A stretch of 60,598 bases of DNA from Porphyromonadaceae bacterium UBA4262. GTDB lineage: Bacteria > Bacteroidota > Bacteroidia > Bacteroidales > Muribaculaceae. The first letter of the stretch is position 1. Every line of letters begins with the position of its first letter. The stretch covers positions 128,046-188,643 of the forward strand of contig DGWI01000048.1 of NCBI GenBank assembly GCA_002396085.1, given 5' to 3'. A model generated the notes under the pieces. It was not told the origin of the DNA. It searched no databases and worked only from the letters and a program-made list of their open reading frames with translations. Below are positions 43,663-50,536 of the stretch, one piece after another. A program made the translations under genes and the position numbers.

Positions 43663-43697
43663 AACAACGAATGGGCACGCTGTGCCCATTCGTTGTT
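43663..43697 (+). terminator. Hairpin after the capsid-like gene
   Basis: AACAACGAATGGGCAC (43663-43678) is the exact complement of 43682-43697, with a three-base loop. There is no T-run, so it may instead stabilise the mRNA 3' end. Confidence 0.75.
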
Positions 43698-43713
43698 ATA
43701 GCAATCAATACAC

Positions 43714-43830
43714 TCAAGATTGCGAGCCTTGAACGACTGCGGATGTACAAAGAGTGCTGACAACAAGCAAAAAACGAGAAAAATGACGCTTTTGCTTGTT
43801 GTTTAAGATAATATGCCTATTTTTGCGCAT
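43714..43830 (-). pseudogene. 38-codon truncated copy of the glucosaminidase 5' end
   Basis: Reading left from ATG 43830 gives MRKNRHIILNNKQKRHFSRF, then LLVVSTLCTSAVVQGSQS and a stop. The intact glucosaminidase at 45939 starts MRKSRHNFFNDKQKTAFCSF. Alignment keeps M-R-K-x-R-H and K-Q-K with the same spacing, and the surrounding DNA matches too (43767-43876 against 45875-45986). This is the broken end of a duplicated gene; the remaining enzyme is gone. Confidence 0.7.
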
Positions 43831-43876
43831 AGTTTTTAACCTCAGTTGATATGTCCAACAAAATATCACGACAAAT
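43767..43876. repeat. Duplicated divergent promoter block, copy A
   Basis: This block aligns with 45875-45986 over about 110 bases, with shared words GCAAAAAACGAG, TATGCCTA, TTTTGCGCATAGTTTT and AAATATCAC. It includes the -7 box and both flanking start codons. Confidence 0.8.
43818..43825 (+). promoter_or_regulatory. -7 box TATTTTTG for the C10 protease gene
   Basis: It lies inside duplicated block A; the equivalent box TACTTTTG in block B drives cdd. Confidence 0.6.
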
Positions 43877-45158
43877 GATGAATTGTGTATTAATAAAGAG
43901 ATTCTTACTTGTTTTGGGCTTGATAGTGGTGGTTGTGCCCACCAGAGGCATCACCCTGCAGGAGGCACAGATGCGTGCCGCAGCCATGCGAGCGCTCAAT
44001 GCCTCGCGCCCCGTCGAGCGCATAGCCACCTATCCCCGCATGGCGGTCTATGGCCATGAAGGGGGATTTGCCATTGTATCGACCGACACAAATGCCCCAC
44101 GGGTTTTGGCCTACTCGCGCCAAAGCACCTTTGACCCCACGACCGACAACCCGGGCTTCAATTGGTGGCTCAGAGCGATCCAGAGGGCTAACGCCAGCGA
44201 GACCACTAAACCCGACACGTCACGGTTTGCAGCATCGGTGCAGCCACTGATCACCACTCGGTGGGGACAGAACGAGCCATGCCGCTATATGTGTCCGTTT
44301 CTGGAATATGAACCCGACATGAGCAAGTACGGTGTCTATTTGCCCGACACGACGCACAATGCTGTGGGGTGCGGCCCTGCCGCGATGGCGCAACTCATGA
44401 ACTACTACCGCCACCCCAAGCAGGGTACAGGCCAGGCAACGGTGGTGGTGAAGTATGACCAGGCCAATGTGACACTGAATTTGGACCTGAGCGCAACCAC
44501 CTATGACTGGGACAACATGCTGGACGACTACAGCGGCCAGTATACCGACCAGCAGGGCGAGGCGGTGGCGACACTGTGCTACCATGCCGCCATGGCGGCG
44601 CAGACCAACTGGACACGCCTGGGCGGCGCAACGTTCGACGACAACATCCTCAAGGCCATGATTGAGAATTTCGGCTACAACGACACTGCCCGCGTGCTGC
44701 CACGTCCGCTATACAACGAGCCTCAATGGATGGAGATGATCTACGGCATGCTCACGCAGCGGCAACCCATCCTCTACTCGGGCAAGGACATCAACTTTGA
44801 GGTGGGCATCCTGGTGGGACACAACTTTATCATCGACGGATATGACGAGAATGGACTGGTACACGTCAACTGGGGATGGCATGGCCAGCAAGACGGCTAC
44901 TACGACATAGCCACACTCACCGTGGGCAAACTCTCGTTCGACGACTGGCAGGGCATGTATGTAGACCTCTATCCCACCCACGAGATGCTGCCGGGCGACG
45001 TGACCGGCGACGGCCAGATTGACATCGCCGATGTCAATGCCGTGATCAATGTGATGCTTGGCAAGGAAGACTCGCCCATTGCAGCCGACGTCACTGGCGA
45101 CGGCCATGTTGACATTGGGGATGTCAACGCTGTGATCAATGCGATGCTAGGCAAGTAG
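43851..45158 (+). CDS. C10 (streptopain-like) cysteine protease with C-terminal dockerin
   Basis: C10 proteases include streptococcal SpeB and Bacteroides Bfp enzymes. The 435-residue protein has a signal peptide (about 10-34), an inhibitory pro-region (ITLQEAQMRAAAMRAL ... GGFAIVSTD) and the catalytic domain. The nucleophile is Cys174 in NAVGCGPAAMAQLMNYY and the active His is His338 in GLVHVNWGWHG. Residues about 384-435 are two dockerin type I repeats (GDVTGDGQIDIADVNAVINVMLGK and a second copy), each with calcium-binding D-x-D/N-x-D spacing. The start may instead be ATG 43875 or 43878 (MMNCVLIKRFLLV), because the first codons are inside a duplicated promoter block. No cohesin is seen. Confidence 0.92.
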   Translation: MSNKISRQMMNCVLIKRFLLVLGLIVVVVPTRGITLQEAQMRAAAMRALNASRPVERIATYPRMAVYGHEGGFAIVSTDTNAPRVLAYSRQSTFDPTTDNPGFNWWLRAIQRANASETTKPDTSRFAASVQPLITTRWGQNEPCRYMCPFLEYEPDMSKYGVYLPDTTHNAVGCGPAAMAQLMNYYRHPKQGTGQATVVVKYDQANVTLNLDLSATTYDWDNMLDDYSGQYTDQQGEAVATLCYHAAMAAQTNWTRLGGATFDDNILKAMIENFGYNDTARVLPRPLYNEPQWMEMIYGMLTQRQPILYSGKDINFEVGILVGHNFIIDGYDENGLVHVNWGWHGQQDGYYDIATLTVGKLSFDDWQGMYVDLYPTHEMLPGDVTGDGQIDIADVNAVINVMLGKEDSPIAADVTGDGHVDIGDVNAVINAMLGK

Positions 45159-45159
45159 G

Positions 45160-45939
45160 CTAGTCGTTGTCGGCACTGGCTGTGCCTGTGGTGATGCTGA
45201 CGGCACGACTATGGTCACGGGCAGGCCGATTGCGAGCCACGCGCTGGTCAATCTGCGCTCGAGACGGCTCGGGAACCCTCTGTCGCTCGGTCACACGTCG
45301 TTGTCGTGCCGGGCGGGGTGGAACCTCGGTCTGGGCAACATCGCTCTTGCGACTGGGCGGGAGCGGCACAACGCCCTTCTCCGGCAAAGGTTCATTGGCA
45401 ACATCGGGGGCAAGCAAGTTTAGTTCATACTGCTCGATGAGTCGGACCAACTTCTGCGGATAGGCAGGGTCCTCGGCATAGCCGCAGTCACGCAAGCCTT
45501 GCGCCCATCCCTGATAGTCGGTCACATCCAGGTCGTAGAGCGCACTATAACGCTTGCCCTTGAGAAACTTGGCATGGTCCAGAAACGAGTCCTCGGCGCA
45601 GCCGTAGTTGCGATAACAATTGTGCTTGAGCGTGTCGTCATACTCGACGACGGGTCCCTTCCAACTATAACACTTGATGCCGAAGTGGTTGTTGCCGCGC
45701 CGCGCCAGGTAACTCTGCCCGGCATTGCTCTCGAGCAGACCCTGCGCCAATGTGATGGCCGCCGGGACACCAAAGTCTCGCTGATGCTCAAGAGCAATGG
45801 CCTTGTAGCGGTCAATATACTCGAGATAGCGCGCATTGAGAGCCTGAGAGGAAGCGAAAAATGCCACAAACAGCGCAAAAAACGAGCAAAATGCCGTTTT
45901 TTGTTTGTCATTAAAGAAATTATGCCTACTTTTGCGCAT
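45160..45939 (-). CDS. Secreted glucosaminidase (GH73, FlgJ/AcmA-like)
   Basis: GH73 enzymes cut the GlcNAc-MurNAc bond of peptidoglycan. The 259-residue product has a signal peptide (FCSFFALFVAFFASSQALNA). The catalytic domain (about 37-180) begins YIDRYKAIALEHQRDFGVPAAITLAQGLLESNAGQS, with the catalytic Glu near 69. It continues LARRGNNHFGIKCY, FLDHAKFLKGKRYSALYDL and QGWAQGLRDCGYAEDP. The tail (about 190-259) is low-complexity Pro/Arg-rich. The only start ATG overlaps the cdd promoter on the other strand, and a broken copy of this 5' end occurs at 43714-43830. Confidence 0.92.
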   Translation of the reverse strand: MRKSRHNFFNDKQKTAFCSFFALFVAFFASSQALNARYLEYIDRYKAIALEHQRDFGVPAAITLAQGLLESNAGQSYLARRGNNHFGIKCYSWKGPVVEYDDTLKHNCYRNYGCAEDSFLDHAKFLKGKRYSALYDLDVTDYQGWAQGLRDCGYAEDPAYPQKLVRLIEQYELNLLAPDVANEPLPEKGVVPLPPSRKSDVAQTEVPPRPARQRRVTERQRVPEPSRAQIDQRVARNRPARDHSRAVSITTGTASADND

Positions 45940-45986
45940 AGTTTTAAACCATAGATGACATGACCGAAAAAAATATCACCACAAAG
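45875..45986. repeat. Duplicated divergent promoter block, copy B
   Basis: It covers the first codons of the glucosaminidase gene (leftward), the gap and the first codons of cdd (rightward). It matches block A at 43767-43876. Confidence 0.8.
45927..45934 (+). promoter_or_regulatory. -7 box TACTTTTG for cdd
   Basis: It lies within codons 2-5 of the divergent glucosaminidase gene, 25 bases before the cdd ATG. Confidence 0.6.
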
Positions 45987-46427
45987 ATACAAGTTTTTGC
46001 TTACACCGAACTAAACGAAGAGGATAAAAAACTTGTCGACATGGCACGCGAGGCTACAAATGCCTCCTACGCACCCTACAGCAACTACCATGTGGGGGCT
46101 GCTCTGATGCTCGACAACGGCAAGTACTTCATCGGCGCCAACCAGGAGAATGCAGCCTTTGCGGGCATCTGTGGCGAACGCAGTGCCATCTATGCCGCCG
46201 GAGCGCAGTATCCGGGTGTGCCTGTGCGCAAACTAGCCATCACCGCCGCCCAACACGGTGAGATAGTCGCCGAGCCCGTCGCACCCTGTGGCGTGTGCCG
46301 CCAGGCCATCTTGGAGTTTGAGAAGAATGCGCCCCACCCCATCGAGATTCTGCTGGCTGGCCGCGACCAGGTCTATCGCCTTGAGAGCATAGCCTCGACG
46401 CTGCCCCTGTGCTTCAAGGAGTTCTGA
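45960..46427 (+). CDS. cdd: Cytidine deaminase
   Basis: It deaminates cytidine and deoxycytidine to uridine forms in pyrimidine salvage. The 155-residue protein matches the homotetrameric class. Substrate-binding SNYHVGAALMLDNGKYFIGANQENAAFAG (about 40-68) precedes the zinc site, which has CGERSAIY (Cys70, catalytic Glu72) and PCGVCRQAILEF (two Cys). It ends TLPLCFKEF, close to the family ending LLPxAF. A perfect hairpin terminator follows. Confidence 0.95.
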   Translation: MTEKNITTKIQVFAYTELNEEDKKLVDMAREATNASYAPYSNYHVGAALMLDNGKYFIGANQENAAFAGICGERSAIYAAGAQYPGVPVRKLAITAAQHGEIVAEPVAPCGVCRQAILEFEKNAPHPIEILLAGRDQVYRLESIASTLPLCFKEF

Positions 46428-46446
46428 TATCCCCGCATAACGTAAT

Positions 46447-46513
46447 CTCACGCAGATTGCGCAGATTCAGGTAATTTGATCTCTGAAAATCTGCGCAATC
46501 TGCGTGAGTTTTT
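46447..46513. terminator. Perfect 21-bp hairpin after cdd
   Basis: The arm at 46447-46467 (CTCACGCAGATTGCGCAGATT) is exactly complementary to 46488-46508, followed by TTTTTATT. The arm contains a nine-base direct repeat (GCAGATTGC/GCAGATT). It serves the convergent cdd and carboxynorspermidine genes. Confidence 0.9.
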
Positions 46514-46525
46514 ATTGCATCGGCG

Positions 46526-47752
46526 TTACAGCTCCAAGTCGATGTTGAACTGCTCGTGCCAGGGCAGACCCTGCTTGGCCACCTCGTCCAGGAACGGATC
46601 GGGATCAAACTCCTCGACATTGTGCACACCGGGCTTGACCCACAGACCCTTGAGGAACATCATGGCACCCGTCATGGCGGGCACACCGGTAGTGTAACTC
46701 ACAGCCTGCATGCCAGTCTCCTCGTAGGCGGCATGGTGATCGCAGTTGTTGTAGATGTAGTAGGTGAGCGGCTTGCCATCCTTGCCGATGCCACTGATGC
46801 GGCAACCAATCGAGGTCTGGCCTTGATAATTCTCGCCCAGATCCTGAGGGTTGGGCAGCACAGCCTTGAGGAACTGCAACGGCACTATCTTGACGCGTGC
46901 GGTGCCCGTGCCGTCGGCCAGCGGAGCCTCATACTCCACCTCATCGATGCGGCTCATGCCGATGTTCTGAATCACCTCCAAGTGCTTGAGATACTGTTCG
47001 CCGAAGGTCATCCAGAAGCGTGCCCGCTTGATGGTCGGGTAGTTGATGACCAGCGACTCTATCTCCTCGTGGTGCAACAGGTAACTCTCGCGCGGGCCAA
47101 TGTTGGGATAGGTCAGCGGCTGATGAATCTCGAGCGGCTCGGTCTCGACCCATTTTCCATCCTGCCAGTAGAGACCCTTCTGGGTGATCTCGCGGATGTT
47201 GATCTCGGGGTTGAAGTTAGTGGCAAATGCCTTGCCGTGATCGCCTGCGTTGCAGTCCACGATGTCCAGGTAGTGAATTTCCTGGAAGTGGTGCTTGGCG
47301 GCACGGGCGGTGTAGATGCTGGTCACACCAGGATCGAAGCCGCAACCCAGAATGGCAGTCAATCCTGCTTGCTCGAAGCGTTCGCGATAGGCCCACTGCC
47401 AACTGTACTCAAAGTGCGCCTCGTCGCGCGGCTCATAGTTGGCGGTATCCAGATAGTTCACTCCGCACTGCAAGCAAGCCTCCATGATGGTCAAGTCTTG
47501 ATAGGGCAACGCCAGATTAATGACCAGATTGGGCTTGTGGCGGTTGAAGAGTGCCACCAGTTGGTCCACCTCGTCGGCATCCACCTGGTCAGTAGTGATA
47601 TTTGGGGCACCGATGGCCTTAGCCACCGCATCGCACTTGGCGCGGTTGCGCGAGGCAATCACGATCTCGTTGAACACGTCGGGATTCTGTGCACACTTGT
47701 GTGCACACACGGTGCCGACGCCACCGCAACCAATGATAATGACTTTGTTCAT
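46526..47752 (-). CDS. Carboxynorspermidine dehydrogenase (saccharopine dehydrogenase family)
   Basis: In the alternative spermidine pathway of Bacteroidota and Vibrio this enzyme reductively joins aspartate semialdehyde with a diamine to form carboxy(nor)spermidine. The 408-residue protein starts with a Rossmann motif, VIIIGCGGVGTVCAHKCAQ (about 4-22). It continues INLALPYQDLTIMEACLQCGVNYLDTANYEP and LTAILGCGFDPGVTSIYTARAAKHHF, the pattern of this subfamily, not lysine-degrading enzymes. The C-terminal segment TGMQAVSYTTGVPAMTGAMMFLKGLW is also typical. The partner decarboxylase nspC is not in the window. Confidence 0.9.
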   Translation of the reverse strand: MNKVIIIGCGGVGTVCAHKCAQNPDVFNEIVIASRNRAKCDAVAKAIGAPNITTDQVDADEVDQLVALFNRHKPNLVINLALPYQDLTIMEACLQCGVNYLDTANYEPRDEAHFEYSWQWAYRERFEQAGLTAILGCGFDPGVTSIYTARAAKHHFQEIHYLDIVDCNAGDHGKAFATNFNPEINIREITQKGLYWQDGKWVETEPLEIHQPLTYPNIGPRESYLLHHEEIESLVINYPTIKRARFWMTFGEQYLKHLEVIQNIGMSRIDEVEYEAPLADGTGTARVKIVPLQFLKAVLPNPQDLGENYQGQTSIGCRISGIGKDGKPLTYYIYNNCDHHAAYEETGMQAVSYTTGVPAMTGAMMFLKGLWVKPGVHNVEEFDPDPFLDEVAKQGLPWHEQFNIDLEL

Positions 47753-47811
47753 ATCTTATTTTGTATAATAGTTATCTAAGTTACTGCTTTTCAGACAAAT
47801 AAACAAATGTT

Positions 47812-47898
47812 TGCCACTTTTCTGGACGAATATTGGAAGGATTCTGCCACTTTTCTGGACGAATATTGAAGGCTATTTGCCACTTTTCTGGACGAATA
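47812..47898. repeat. Three direct repeats with 33-bp period before the mgtE stop
   Basis: TGCCACTTTTCTGGACGAAT starts at 47812, 47845 and 47878, identical each time, separated by 12-13 variable bases. The third copy runs up to the mgtE stop codon. Confidence 0.9.
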
Positions 47899-47899
47899 C

Positions 47900-49294
47900 C
47901 TAGCCGAGGAAACTGGTGAAGGTGGTGATGAGCCAAGTGCTGACCGTCATATAGATGATCATGCCCACGATGTCGTTGGTCACGGTGACAAAGGGGCCGG
48001 TGGCAATGGCCGGGTCAATCTTGAGTTTCTCGAGGATAATGGGCACCAGCGAACCAAACACCGATGCAAACATGATGACACCAAACAGCGACAGAGTCAC
48101 CGCCATGGTGGTGATGTGCGCCTTGAGCGGGTCGTCATCGGCGGGGAAGAACCAATTGTAGGCAAACAAGCATGCCGAAATGATGAGCGCATTGAGCATG
48201 GCCACGCCGCACTCTTTGACCAGATGTTTGCCGGCATGGCGGATGTCCAGACTGCCGTTGGCCAGACCCTGCACGACGATAGCACTCGACTGTGTGCCCA
48301 CGTTACCGCCCGTGCCACCAATCAAGGGGATGAATAGTGCCATGCCCGGCAATATCTGCAGCAGGTCGGACTCGTCGCCGCCACCATCCAGGATAAACGC
48401 GTTGGCGATACCACCCACCAGACCGATGAGCAGCCACGGCAAGCGCGCCTTGACCTGCGTGAAGATGTTGTCATCGGTCTCGACATCGGCCGAGATACCT
48501 GATGCCAACTGGTAGTCACGCTCGCTCTGTTCGCGCACCTGGTCGATGATGTCATCGACGGTGATGCGTCCCACCAGGCGACCGATAGAGTCGACTACAG
48601 GCATCGCCACCAGGTCATATTTTTCAAAGTCGAGCGCCACGTCCTCGATGGGCGTGTCGGTCTTCACGCTGATGGGGTCGGGCTCCATCACGTGCTTGAT
48701 CTTGCTCGCGCTGGGATTAGTGATAGTGGTCTTGAGCGGGAAGATGCCCCTCAGGCGGTGGTCGTCGTCCACAACATAGATGTTGTAGATCTCGTCCATG
48801 TCCTCGGCTTGCTCACGCATCGCCTTGATGCAGTCGGGCATCGACAGATTCTCATTGACCACAATCATCTCGGTGCTCATGTGACCACCGGCGGTATCCT
48901 CGTCATATTGCATCAGGTCGACGATGTCGCCCGCTTGCTCCACATCATCGATGTGCTTGATGACATCCTCCTGGTCTTCCTTGTCCAACTCCTGAATCAC
49001 GTCGACGGCATCGTCGGCATTCATCTGCTCCAGTTGCTTGGCAATCTCCTCGTTGGGCATCAGTTCAAGCAGGTCGGCACGCTCGTCCTCGTCGAGTTCG
49101 ACCAGCACATCAGCCGCTGTCTCATCATCGAGCAGCAGCATGACGAACAGGGCCTCCTCGGCATCCAGGTCGCTCACAATCTCGGCAATGTCGGCCGGGT
49201 GCATGTCGGCGATGAGTTGCATCACCTGCTCGCGGTCCTTGGCCTCAATCAGTTCGACCAGTCGTTCAATATGTTGTTCATTCAGTTCTTTCAT
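47900..49294 (-). CDS. mgtE: Magnesium transporter MgtE
   Basis: MgtE is a Mg2+-gated inner-membrane channel. The 464-residue product has the cytosolic superhelical N domain (MHPADIAEIVSDLDAEEALFVMLLLDDETAADVLVELDEDE). A CBS pair follows (about 125-260, with MPDCIKAMREQAEDMDEIYNIYVVDDDHRLRGIFPLKT), then five membrane helices with GGTGGNVGTQSSAIVVQGLANG, the pore-lining P-G-GNxGxQ motif. The start is taken at ATG 49294; this overlaps the end of rsmA by 17 bases, which suggests translational coupling. An ATG at 49321 is also in frame. Confidence 0.95.
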   Translation of the reverse strand: MKELNEQHIERLVELIEAKDREQVMQLIADMHPADIAEIVSDLDAEEALFVMLLLDDETAADVLVELDEDERADLLELMPNEEIAKQLEQMNADDAVDVIQELDKEDQEDVIKHIDDVEQAGDIVDLMQYDEDTAGGHMSTEMIVVNENLSMPDCIKAMREQAEDMDEIYNIYVVDDDHRLRGIFPLKTTITNPSASKIKHVMEPDPISVKTDTPIEDVALDFEKYDLVAMPVVDSIGRLVGRITVDDIIDQVREQSERDYQLASGISADVETDDNIFTQVKARLPWLLIGLVGGIANAFILDGGGDESDLLQILPGMALFIPLIGGTGGNVGTQSSAIVVQGLANGSLDIRHAGKHLVKECGVAMLNALIISACLFAYNWFFPADDDPLKAHITTMAVTLSLFGVIMFASVFGSLVPIILEKLKIDPAIATGPFVTVTNDIVGMIIYMTVSTWLITTFTSFLG

Positions 49295-50084
49295 TGTCAG
49301 GGTGTTGCTGTTGTGCGTCATGCACAAGGTTGGTTAGGTCAATAAACTCGTTCACGCTCAGTTGCTCGGGACGTTGTCGAAACACGTCACGCTCGAGCAC
49401 AGGGCTTTCCTTGGGCAACAGTCCCCTCAATGAGTTGCGCAGCGTCTTGCGCCTCTGGCCAAACGAGGTCTTGACCACGGTCTTCATCAACCGCTCGTCA
49501 CAGCCCAGATCGGTCACCTGGTTGCGCACCAGACGGATGACACCCGACTTGACCTTGGGGGGCGGGTTGAACACATGCTCGTCGACGGTGAACAGATACT
49601 CAATGTCGTACCATGCCTGCAGCAACACCGACAAGATGCCGTAGGTCTTGCTGCCCGGCCCGGCTGCAATGCGCTGCGCCACCTCGCGCTGCAGCATGCC
49701 GCTGCAGCAAGTCACTTGATCCTTGTATTCGAGCACCTTGAAGAAAATTTGCGACGAGATGTTGTAAGGATAATTGCCAATGATGCTGAACGGGCGGTCG
49801 CCATAAATCCTGTGCAGATCCAACTTGAGGAAATCCTCGGCAATGATGCGCCCATCAAGGGCGGGAAAGTTGAGTTGCAGGTAGCGCACACTCTCATCAT
49901 CCAGTTCGACAACGGTGAGGTCATGTCCCCTCTCGAGCAGAAACTCGGTGAGCACACCCATGCCAGGCCCCACCTCCAGGGTGGGCTGGTTGCGGTAATC
50001 GTCGAGCGTGGCGGCGATGCGCTCAGCTATGCTCAGGTCGGTCAGGAAGTGTTGTCCCAGTGATTTCTTGGCGCGTACTTGCAT
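49278..50084 (-). CDS. rsmA: 16S rRNA dimethyladenosine transferase
   Basis: It dimethylates two adjacent adenosines in helix 45 of 16S rRNA (KsgA), a checkpoint in 30S assembly. The 268-residue protein starts MQVRAKKSLGQHFLTD, the family N-terminus. The SAM-binding motif is LEVGPGMGVLTEFLLERG (about 36-53), with VVELDDE. The catalytic motif IV is NYPYNISSQIFFKV (about 112-125). The C-terminal helical domain contains FGQRRKTLRNSL. It overlaps mgtE downstream and has its own promoter at 50115-50122. Confidence 0.96.
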   Translation of the reverse strand: MQVRAKKSLGQHFLTDLSIAERIAATLDDYRNQPTLEVGPGMGVLTEFLLERGHDLTVVELDDESVRYLQLNFPALDGRIIAEDFLKLDLHRIYGDRPFSIIGNYPYNISSQIFFKVLEYKDQVTCCSGMLQREVAQRIAAGPGSKTYGILSVLLQAWYDIEYLFTVDEHVFNPPPKVKSGVIRLVRNQVTDLGCDERLMKTVVKTSFGQRRKTLRNSLRGLLPKESPVLERDVFRQRPEQLSVNEFIDLTNLVHDAQQQHPDNERTE

Positions 50085-50114
50085 AATCTTTCGCTTAATA
50101 TTCGGTCAATCGTG

Positions 50115-50122
50115 CAAAGTTA
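50115..50122 (-). promoter_or_regulatory. -7 box TAACTTTG for rsmA
   Basis: It matches TAnnTTTG on the minus strand, about 30 bases before the start codon. Confidence 0.65.
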
Positions 50123-50423
50123 CGAAAAAAATCAAGACAACTGCCTTTTCACACCCAGAAATTGAATGTTAAGCAAAAAAATCGCATCAAAAAATGCACC
50201 ACCAGCACCCAATAGGGAGAATAATCTGTCGCAACTCGTCGCCGAAAGCATGGAGGCCTCACCCCCAGGTGAATGTCGTAATGCTGTCAAGGTCTCAAAA
50301 CCTCATACATCAATAATAATCAACGACTTACAAAACAGCATAATTAAAAAAGTGAGTTTTTGTCGTAGTGCCCATTGTAGTGTTGTCGTATCATGATTTT
50401 GTACCCGTCCGCGCGAATAGCAG

Positions 50424-50431
50424 TAATTTTG
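50424..50431 (+). promoter_or_regulatory. -7 box TAATTTTG for the secreted Ig-like protein gene
   Basis: CAGTAATTTTGCA repeats the wording of the promoter at 41601-41613. The leader is about 100 bases. Confidence 0.6.
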
Positions 50432-50536
50432 CATAACCCAACGGCCACCCATTGGTGACTTGACACGGGCCTAACCATACTGAAATTTTGACAGAAACAT
50501 TTTCTTATTTTTCAATTTTTTAAAACTCAAACTATT

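Larger units (their letters stand above)
50085..50536. other. Intergenic region with rsmA promoter and long leader of the secreted-protein gene
   Basis: About 450 bases have no credible gene. They hold the rsmA -7 box (50115-50122), an A/T-rich stretch, and the -7 box at 50424-50431, followed by a leader of about 100 bases. The stretch 50190-50290 is GC-richer (AGCATGGAGGCCTCAC and CCCCCAGGTGAATG) and could be structured RNA, but I see no clear hairpin. Confidence 0.5.

Noticed and set aside
47812..47898. CRISPR-like array
   Set aside because: Only three repeats with spacers of 12-13 bases, far too short for CRISPR, and no cas genes in the window.
50166..50396. 76-residue ORF between rsmA and the secreted-protein gene
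   Set aside because: Composition is Lys/Ser/Asn-rich without structure, no promoter precedes it, and the start is weak; most likely non-coding.
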